From Pseudofabraea citricarpa (taxonomy: Eukaryota > Ascomycota > Leotiomycetes > Helotiales > Dermateaceae): DNA of 64,000 nt. The DNA lies in NCBI GenBank assembly GCA_029641185.1, contig JAPWGK010000006.1, positions 62,001-126,000 on the forward strand, given 5' to 3'. The notes beneath the pieces are model-generated. The model did not search any database. It saw nothing but the letters and a program-made list of their open reading frames with translations, and had not been told where the DNA came from. The position numbers were made by a program, and so were the translations under genes. Numbering within the stretch: position 1 is the first letter of the stretch; each line of letters begins with the position of its first letter. Of this stretch, positions 56,834 through 64,000 are shown piece by piece.

Positions 56834-58939
56834 CTAGATGCTGCCTCCGACCCGTCTTCGGTGACTGCGAGAGCCAGGGAGCTCTTCTGTGGGATGTACC
56901 ACGCGAAAGTGCCGGGTAAGCGCATCCCCTCTGGAAAATGTCTTCTCCTCAGTACATAAATTGCAACGAATCTTCTGCTTTCTCGCATTGTGAATGGTGT
57001 CTTCGTGTCGCGTGAGATCGTAAGGTCGAGAAAAGATCGTGTTGCACGGTTTGCCGGTGCTAGGATTGATGCGTTCACATTTGTGAGGCCCTGCTTGACT
57101 GTTTCGGAGACTTTCCTCGCTATCTGCTGCACCACTTATTGCTGCTGCAGTTTGGCGATGACCCTCGCGCTTGTGCTTCTGAAGCTTGGCAGGTGTGTCA
57201 AATCGCAAGGTGCAGTTGTGGTAGGTGCATGTGTAAGTACCGCTGTCTGCTGCAGTTCTGGCTGGCTTTTTGATCTCAGTCTCTGGCACATACTCGCTAC
57301 TGCTTGATTCCATCGAAGTCAAGGTAGATGGGAAATCTTCGTTGCCACTCGAGAGATTGCTAGGCTGTCTGCGGGTCTGCGAAACAAACGGATACTGCTG
57401 AGGCAATGATCGCATGTTCGATGGGTTCGGTGGCGCTGTGAAAGTAAAGGCCGACACCTGAGGTGTAGCTTGAGATGTGGTCGAATAGGCCGATGAGCTT
57501 TCGCGTCTTGAAGTTGCCATGCTTCCGTAGCTATGCTGCGAAGAATTGTCATCCAACTCAGGATGCTCTTGAACCCGTGAATTCTGCTGCGCCCGTGGAC
57601 GATACTGTTGTGGTGATGGCTGCTCTTGTTTTGGAAACAATGGCATGCCTGCGTCCTCCTCATTCTCGTGATATACCAAGTCCACATCTTTTGGAGAGAT
57701 AGTCTTCGGTGTGGATGAGGATCTCACCGGAGATGCTCTTTCCAACTGTTGCTGCAAAGCCCTTGCATCGTTCTCAGCCTTCTGCTGCTCCCGCATACCC
57801 TGGGCGGTTCCTAATCTCATGTTGGGAGCGAAGGTATTTGCCGTTGGTGCCAACGGAGATCCTTGGCGGAAGGGAGATCGTTCTCGCGAGGGAATACTGA
57901 GAGGCGTCTGGGACATAGAGTTGATGTGTTGGTTGTTTGCCGCCTGTAACCTCTGGGTGAAGATGTCGTTCTGCGCTGGGGAGAGAGTCGTTGTCGACTG
58001 CCCCGAGCGCGATGGCGGCGCAGAAGTGATCTGGAAACTCGGATTGTATAACTCGTCTTGGTAGATATCGGTCATAGTTCTGTCGAGTTTGGGCATGGTG
58101 CTTCGGTATTCTGCTGTTGGGTCGCAGGATTGTAAGTATTCGTTTAACCAGGAGTCCACGCTCGAAGAATCAATCTCACCATTCTTTCTTCTATCCTCTT
58201 CATATGCTGGTGGCGTTGAGGGTGAGTCATTGCTGGCCACTGATACAACCGACGGCCGAGCCGAGTGACTGAAGTCTGGCGCAGGCATCAGCTCAGCATC
58301 ACCCATGGCCTGCTGCCTCTGTTGCAGCCTCGGCAATCCATCATTGCTCATGTTTGCCATGTGGTTGAAATTGTTATTGTGGTTGAAGTCGGCTTGGTAG
58401 TTCTGCGGATTGAATCGCGAATACTGGGAAGCGAGGAACTGCTCCTGCGATGGTGTATGCGCCGGGGTCAGAGGCTTCGAGTTGGTTGAGTATTGTGATT
58501 GATCGTGCAGGTCATAATATATGTCGACTGGATCGGTTGATAATGCGACTTGAGGATTCGAGGTGTTGGGGTTGTACGGCGACGATGGGCCGGCAGAGCC
58601 CAGCGAGGACAGTGACGACTCTCGGTGGTGATGTCCTCTCGTTGTTGCAGACGTCGGGGTCAATTGGCCGTTTGAGAGCCAACTGTTGTTGGAGTGCTCA
58701 GACTGCATCAGTTCGGGCTGGACCTGAATGGTAAGATTCTGTGGTTGGAAGGCGAAGAGGTTGCTCTGATCCGAACCAAAGGAGTACACGCCCGTCGAGA
58801 GGTTGGTAGTGTTGCTGGTGTTGTCGTTGTATGTCGAAGGTGATGATTGAGATGGGTAAGACCAGAGTTGAGTGTTTGGGTGGTGGATGTTTTGATATGA
58901 CGGTTGATTACGTCTTGGATAGGTTTGGGCACTTAGCAT
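56834..58939 (-). CDS. C2H2 transcription factor, Rpn4-like proteasome regulator
   Basis: A single exon of 701 residues. The first 560 residues are Ser/Gln/Pro/Asn-rich and disordered with acidic stretches. Three fingers occupy about 565-690: CTYHNCTLRFDTPAKLQKHK, then CERINPSTGKPCNTIFSRP with YDLTRHEDTIH, and CNLCTEEKTFSRGDALTRHF. The long loop between cysteines of the middle finger and the SRPYDLTRH and FSRGDALTRH segments are, to my knowledge, characteristic of Rpn4-type factors, which activate proteasome genes in yeasts. The C-terminus is basic (SHRRRVGG). The identification rests on these motifs only, and another C2H2 regulator is possible. A long repeat-rich region lies upstream. Confidence 0.8.
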   Translation of the reverse strand: MLSAQTYPRRNQPSYQNIHHPNTQLWSYPSQSSPSTYNDNTSNTTNLSTGVYSFGSDQSNLFAFQPQNLTIQVQPELMQSEHSNNSWLSNGQLTPTSATTRGHHHRESSLSSLGSAGPSSPYNPNTSNPQVALSTDPVDIYYDLHDQSQYSTNSKPLTPAHTPSQEQFLASQYSRFNPQNYQADFNHNNNFNHMANMSNDGLPRLQQRQQAMGDAELMPAPDFSHSARPSVVSVASNDSPSTPPAYEEDRRKNGEIDSSSVDSWLNEYLQSCDPTAEYRSTMPKLDRTMTDIYQDELYNPSFQITSAPPSRSGQSTTTLSPAQNDIFTQRLQAANNQHINSMSQTPLSIPSRERSPFRQGSPLAPTANTFAPNMRLGTAQGMREQQKAENDARALQQQLERASPVRSSSTPKTISPKDVDLVYHENEEDAGMPLFPKQEQPSPQQYRPRAQQNSRVQEHPELDDNSSQHSYGSMATSRRESSSAYSTTSQATPQVSAFTFTAPPNPSNMRSLPQQYPFVSQTRRQPSNLSSGNEDFPSTLTSMESSSSEYVPETEIKKPARTAADSGTYTCTYHNCTLRFDTPAKLQKHKREGHRQTAAAISGAADSEESLRNSQAGPHKCERINPSTGKPCNTIFSRPYDLTRHEDTIHNARKQKIRCNLCTEEKTFSRGDALTRHFRVVHPTEELPGSRSHRRRVGGSI

Positions 58940-59500
58940 AGTTGGGCGATCTCAAAGCAAGCTGGGTGGCGAACGACCCAACTTTATAGGGGAGGGGTCC
59001 TCTTAAAGCACCAAGTAGTGGTGACTCGTACTCGGGAAGGGGAGTAAGTGTATTGCGTAGTCAGTCAGTCAGTCGTCCGTCCGGGTGGAATGGGATGGAC
59101 TGGAATAGCAGCAGCGGCTTTGTAATCCGGACAAAGGATGTGGTGGTTGTGGTGGTTGGTGTGCGTAAAGGAGCACTTAGTCCGGGTGTTTGCGTGCGTA
59201 AGTGATGTTTGTTGTTCTTGCTGGTGAGTCTTGTTGAGTCAGGACTTGGAGAGAAATAGGTAAGAGAGGGGAAGAGTATTTGAGAGCAATGGGGTCCATT
59301 ACATATATCTTCTGCTTGGAATTCCTGATGCCGGAGAGCCCATGTCCTGGGTGTGGACCATTCCTCGATTGTCCGCTCGCATGATTTTGCTCTGTTGTCG
59401 AATCGTAGGGTCGACGTCATCCTCGCCAAGACCCGGCCAAGGGTGGGCGCTGATAGGGTGGGCGCCGGCATTGGGTGGAGCGATGGGCGGACGGGCAGCC

Positions 59501-59519
59501 GGGGGGGGGGGGGGGGGGG
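59501..59519 (+). repeat. Poly-G run, 19 nt
   Basis: Uninterrupted guanines on the plus strand (poly-C on the sense strand of the Rpn4-like gene), about 0.57 kb upstream of its start. Run length may be affected by sequencing error. Confidence 0.8.
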
Positions 59520-60104
59520 TGGAAGAGGGAAGGAGGGAAGGAGGGGTGTACAGAGTACAGACTGCCACTTTCTGGAAGCCACAGGAATGCACTGTTGACA
59601 TCCCTGGCGCCCGGCGCAGCACAGCCTCCAGCACCAGCCAATCAACCTCCCCTGCAAGACCCTGAAAATCTTTTCCGTCGGTCCCCAGCTTTTCTTCTCT
59701 TTTTTTCTCTCTTCCTCTTTCTCGCATCGACACCCAGCCAAGTGCACCGCTTCGGCACCACCGCACGTCGCTCGTACACCCCTACAGAACACCCCTACCC
59801 TACAGTCCCTTCCGCTGACAACCTTAAAGTGTCCGACGCACGTACGACTATCTTTAGAGAGGCGACTCTGTCTCTCTGCCCTATGAGATGCACCAGCCCG
59901 CGAGGATCGGCATCCTGTTGAGGCTTAAGTGCGTTTCGATAAGAGAGAGCGATAACCTTGAATGCGCTGGACAGCTGTGGCTGAGGACCAGCGACGTGGA
60001 CGGAGCGAGCAGAGGGCAGGACAGGACAGGACAGCGCAGTAGGTACAGCACGGGACGGTACTGTGGTGTGGACATACAGGGTCCAGTTGCCAGTGAGTGG
60101 AGTG

Positions 60105-60125
60105 GAGTGAGTGAGTGAGTGAGTG
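60105..60125. repeat. (GAGT)n microsatellite upstream of the Rpn4-like gene
   Basis: Four to five GAGT units preceded by GGAGT variants, about 1.17 kb upstream of the start codon. It reads (ACTC)n on that gene's sense strand. Confidence 0.85.
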
Positions 60126-60177
60126 CGGTGCACCTCGGTACATGCCCGTGCTATTCTACCTGTGGCTCGTGATGGGG

Positions 60178-60224
60178 CTGCCATCGCTGCCATCGCTGCC
60201 ATCGCTGCCATCGCTTCCATCCAT
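60178..60224. repeat. 9-bp minisatellite (ATCGCTGCC)n
   Basis: About five tandem copies of a 9-bp unit, the last diverged to ATCGCTTCC. Either strand gives Ala/Ile or Met/Ala repeats, but no surrounding gene is seen. Confidence 0.85.
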
Positions 60225-63028
60225 CGCTTCCAGGCCAGACAGTGGTACGTGTTGTCTACGGCCGGGGAAGCTTCACGCGACGGGTCAGTCTTAGGACATC
60301 GCTTGGAGCCAGATACTACTTCTCAGTAACCCTTTCGCATAGCTTCAGCTTCAGCCTCAGCGACCCAGTACCCAATTCCCGGGGCACCTCCTCTCCCGTT
60401 CATGGCTGCTGCTGGGTGGTGCCTGGGCTGAGTGAGTCAAGCCACAGCCGTATTCATCTACTGTTCCTCTTCGTATCTACAGTCCCGTACTCCTTTCTCT
60501 CCCGGCCCCAACTTTCGCATCTGCAGAATGCCATCTCGCCGTCAGCACCCCCGGTCTCTGCTCCGCAACTCAACAGCTGCCTATCTACCGTATCGCATCG
60601 TACTCGTGATGTGGAATCCACAGTCCAGCACCCTGAGCAGCTGACTCACTTTGACTGTCTGCCTGCGAGTATATGACTACTAAGTCGTATTCGTAATGCC
60701 AATCAATCAATATACCCAGCTGCCGTCCACTATGACTACCCTACGAGATCATGCGCCTTTCGCTCGTCGCATCGTGAGTCTAGACGCCGTATCGCTCAGC
60801 CGATGTCGCCGGGAGACATCTCTCACCTACACTCACCCAGTCATCTCAGTGTCCAGGCTCCGTCCAGACTGCCGTTCTAGACACACAGGTGGGAATGGCA
60901 CATCCGAAGTGTTCGGGCGGAGCAGGGCAGCAACCGCAACAACACATGCAAACAGATGTGCGTGCTGCAGGTACATGCTCACAGCTCAGCGGTCGAGAGC
61001 AACAATCCCTGAGTAGCTGGCAGCTCATCATGCACTAGACCCCACAAATTGGGAGATCTGGCTGCCGCTATCAGCGTCGATCGATGAATTTTGGCTCAGT
61101 GCAAGGACCCTTGTTTGTCAGAAGCGATCCAGCGAGGAAATAATGGAAGTTGTCTGTGGCTGAGCTCCTGTGGCCGGACCTCTCCGAGACAGCAGCACAG
61201 CAGCACACCACACCAGACACCACACCAACTGTGCAGTACCGTACAGTACGGGAGAATAGAATAAAAATTGCACCTTGCATACAATGCCGAGCAGACACAG
61301 GAAACGCCGGGCCGGGCCAGCGTGTCTGGCTGTCTGGCTGTCTGGATGTCTGGCTCTGCGGCTTTTGACGGCACGAAGGAAGGATTGGTTTTCTCCTCTC
61401 GACTGCCTTATTCGTGTGTGCAAAGACTTTGATGCCGCTTGAACCTCCTCCTTCAAGCATTGTGCTTCTATGCACATAAGCTTCCTTTACGCAGCAGTGT
61501 CTTTATTCACGACACGGACGAAAACTTTGTTTGCATGAGTAAGGCGGCTTTGCTGGGCTCGGAGTGTGGGCGGAAAATGATAAATCGTCGACTTATCGGG
61601 AAGGATGCACGTTGGGAACCAGATTTGGCTTGCGATCCCATCATCCCAGCCAGCCTGGGAGGAAGAAATAATCCCGAGCAATCTTCCTGTCCTCCCCGGC
61701 TCAACAAGAATAAACTTCTTCGGAAGACTTTCATGGTGTGGAGTGGTGTGGTGTAGTGTGCTGTGCTGTGCTTCGTCTGGCTTGTGGTGTGGTCATCTGG
61801 TCGGTTGAATTGCCTTGCTCGTTACCTCCGCTGAGATGCCCGTTTGGCTTACCGCGCGCCTTTGGACGACCGCTACCGTTTTCCCCAAACGGTCATCATC
61901 ATTAATCATCCGCTATGCACCACCTGAGTACAAAGAATCCATAACCAAGGCTGGATAATGACTGACTGACAGCCTGTAGCGTACTATACCGGTATCTGCA
62001 CAACTGCTGCGGAGAAAGGTCGGATCCATGTGCAAGAATCCGAGGGCAGGTTCCCACTCACTTCAGGTTCTTCCACAGTATCTGTCGCTTTGGGTTGCAA
62101 CGCACGCAACGTTACCGGACATGGGGAGCAGATGGGCAGCGGACGGGTCTCACCTACGGTACAGTAGTCTGGACATGTCTTTACTGTGCGGAAATATCGT
62201 CGGGATTATTGGTCTACTATTGTTAGAAGCGACGACCTTCAATATTTGGTGCCCGCCGCCGATACGGTATTGGTGGTGGGGGGTGGGAAGAAGGTGAGTG
62301 CAGTGATGATCTGTGTGCTTTGGGACCCAAAGCCCCTCCCTCTGGCGTCATTGAAGCCTCCAAGCGAGGAAGAGGCTTTGGATATCATCAAGTTTTGTCG
62401 GCAGTTCTTGATCACTGATCAGAGACACTGGGTTTCTCCGCGCTCACATCATCGTCCACCTACGAATGGCTGGGTCATTGAGAAAGTCTTTGATAAGTGG
62501 CGTTCTTTTGCTGCATCTTCAACAGCTTTTGCTGCCAACCTGAAATCTATTCCTGTCGGCCTCAGGGTATCGCATCATGTGACGAGTCTCGTTACGTCAC
62601 GTGGATATATCAATAGAACCGAGTAAGTGGGTGACATGGGGAAAAACTTGACAGATGAGAACTTGACAGATGAAAACTTGGTAGGAGAAATCTTGATACG
62701 AGGAACATGATGTTATCTTATCACTATTACTTGGCCTGGCAAATCGCCCCACGCTTTAGCCTGCGAAGTATCGAGACTACACGACTTTACCTATTGAGAA
62801 AAGGGAAATTATCCAACAGGGCTAGGTGATTGAATTTTTAAAACTTGGTTGCAAAAAGCGGCCAATGTTTGGTTTGTTGCGCACGAGGCAGCTCAACAGT
62901 CATGCAAATTAGATTCATCGTTCATCGAAGCCATAATTCATTGCAATCTATATAAATCCAGATACTTTTGCAGTCCAAGGTTTATTGTTTTTCATTCATA
63001 AGTAAACTGTGCAAATTGCCTCCTGTGC

Positions 63029-64000
63029 TTATGCAGCTTCACCCATGACAGCTGCCCTTGCATCGGAGTATAATGGCTTGATACCCGTCCACTTTTGGAA
63101 CTGACATGCTGTTAGTCTGTGTCTATCGATAAGCTTGGAGTGCGACCACTTACTTGGTACCAGCCTTGACCAGTTAGAACTTCAAGTCCGGGAATTGCCA
63201 CCCACCCAGCATCCATCGCCATCTTCATCAGGGCTGTCTGGCTTGGTTTGTACGCCATTTCAAGTAACGTTCTCTGCTGGCTCACATTGGCCTTTGGATG
63301 CCTAAACAAGACTGCGAGGAGCTCACGCATATTCTGCTCGATAGGCGCGTCCGCAGGTATTGTTCCGATGGCGACATTAGGAACGTCACTCACGGCCTGG
63401 GCCTCGGTGATGCTCGCTAAGGGCACAATGTTGAAATCCGCCGGGAAGGAAGTCACCATCTCGGTTAGCTTGGAAGCTGTGCGAGACACGATGTAGATTG
63501 GGCCATGGCCAAGTGACTTGAGTGCATAGATAGCCGCTCGGGCTGTTCCACCCCCACCGATAACAAGCGCACTGCCAGGAGGTGTCGATATTGAGGGTAA
63601 GTAAGCGGCTGATATGAGTGAATGGGTCATTCCAAGCCAGTCGGTGTTTCCTCCTACCAGCTCTAGCTTCCCATCTTTACCAACCATTGGTACGATTGTG
63701 TTGACTGCTCCGATGGCCCTCGAGGCCTCTGTGATAACATCCAGGTGGGGTATGATATCTAGCTTGAGGGGAATGGTGACGGAAGCCCCTCCGAAAGTTG
63801 GGGAGCGGATAATGTCCTTGATATCCTCAACTCGGTCTGTCTCAAAGCGCATATACTCGTGCGGGAGTCCCATTTGCCGGAAGAGGGTGTTGTGGAGTGC
63901 AGGGGAACGGGAAGCAGCTAATGGTGTACCAAAAAGATAGAAGGATTTAGGCTGGATTTCTCCAATAAGACTCAGACCTTGCCGTATCTCAGTTGCTGAC
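63029..64000 (-). CDS. ARO1: Pentafunctional AROM polypeptide, C-terminal shikimate dehydrogenase part (cut by window edge)
   Basis: The frame is open from the right edge to 63154, then a 53-nt intron (63153-63101, CTAAC branch) and a last exon 63100-63029, about 305 residues in all. Visible: [19 protein letters not shown] (shikimate site), [10 protein letters not shown] with the catalytic Lys, GGNTDWLGM with the catalytic Asp, [15 protein letters not shown] (NADP site), LLEMAYKP and [13 protein letters not shown], joined by splicing to [18 protein letters not shown]. This matches the end of fungal AROM, which performs five steps of the shikimate pathway in the cytosol. Retained catalytic Lys and Asp argue against the QutR-type repressor paralogue. 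The other four domains lie outside the window. Confidence 0.82.

Larger units (their letters stand above)
58940..63028. other. Gene-free region upstream of the Rpn4-like gene, about 4.1 kb
   Basis: No well-supported gene. Near 58940 are CAGT repeats (59063-59080), then a 19-G run, GAGT and ATCGCTGCC arrays, and TCTGGCTG repeats near 61318-61345. An open plus-strand frame at 62186-62626 has partly protein-like composition (for example DIIKFCRQFLITDQRHW) but no recognised family. Sequence from about 62.6 kb becomes AT-rich toward the AROM 3' end. Confidence 0.55.

Noticed and set aside
56815..56835. GGTTCGAATCC, resembling a tRNA T-loop
   Set aside because: The flanking bases do not pair into a T-stem, and no acceptor, D or anticodon arms can be built upstream.
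63029..64000. QutR/quinate repressor instead of AROM
   Set aside because: Catalytic Lys ([10 protein letters not shown]) and Asp (GNTDW) are intact and the C-terminal WTG segment matches AROM. Only sequence right of the window would settle it fully.

Overview
The window is nuclear DNA of a filamentous ascomycete (Pezizomycotina). This rests on short spliceosomal introns (about 47-90 nt, GTAAGT-type donors, CTAAC/CTGAC branch points, CAG/TAG acceptors), family architectures typical of these fungi (TYW4 fused to Kelch and JmjC domains, the AROM polypeptide, a fungal Prp3, an Rpn4-like factor) and long low-complexity intergenic DNA. A Leotiomycete-like fungus is plausible but not proven. I see no transposon, virus, CRISPR array or convincing tRNA/rRNA gene. 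All exon coordinates are inferred from reading frame, splice signals and conserved family sequence, not from transcripts.

Positions 1-11 kb form an AT-richer, accessory-looking block of metabolic and secreted enzymes: the end of an amino-acid permease, a succinate-semialdehyde-type aldehyde dehydrogenase, an FMN 2-hydroxyacid oxidase, a PhyH-family dioxygenase, a secreted kievitone-hydratase/AttH-like protein and a secreted epoxide hydrolase. The dehydrogenase ends in AHL and the oxidase in SRI, both peroxisomal-import-like tails. With the PhyH hydroxylase this suggests a peroxisomal alpha-hydroxylation/oxidation route. That pathway is an inference.

Positions 13-18 kb carry a large DDHD-domain phospholipase and a kappa-class glutathione S-transferase whose first intron appears to be GC-AG. 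Positions 17.7-30.7 kb hold only one well-supported gene, a C2H2 factor at 24.5-25.9 kb, inside more than 11 kb of simple-sequence-rich spacer with many TACAGTA-like words.

Positions 30.7-43 kb are conserved housekeeping and transport genes: ATG18 and TYW4 (divergent), an MFS transporter with a 15-nt exon, and the dual-specificity phosphatase PPS1. Positions 43-45.9 kb are another repeat-rich spacer.

Positions 45.9-54.5 kb contain the RNA polymerase I largest subunit and the splicing factor Prp3, which share a 374-bp divergent promoter with PAC- and RRPE-like elements, followed by a complex I assembly factor. Positions 56.8-58.9 kb encode an Rpn4-like C2H2 factor with about 4 kb of repeat-rich DNA upstream. 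The window ends inside the AROM polypeptide, where only the shikimate dehydrogenase end is present.
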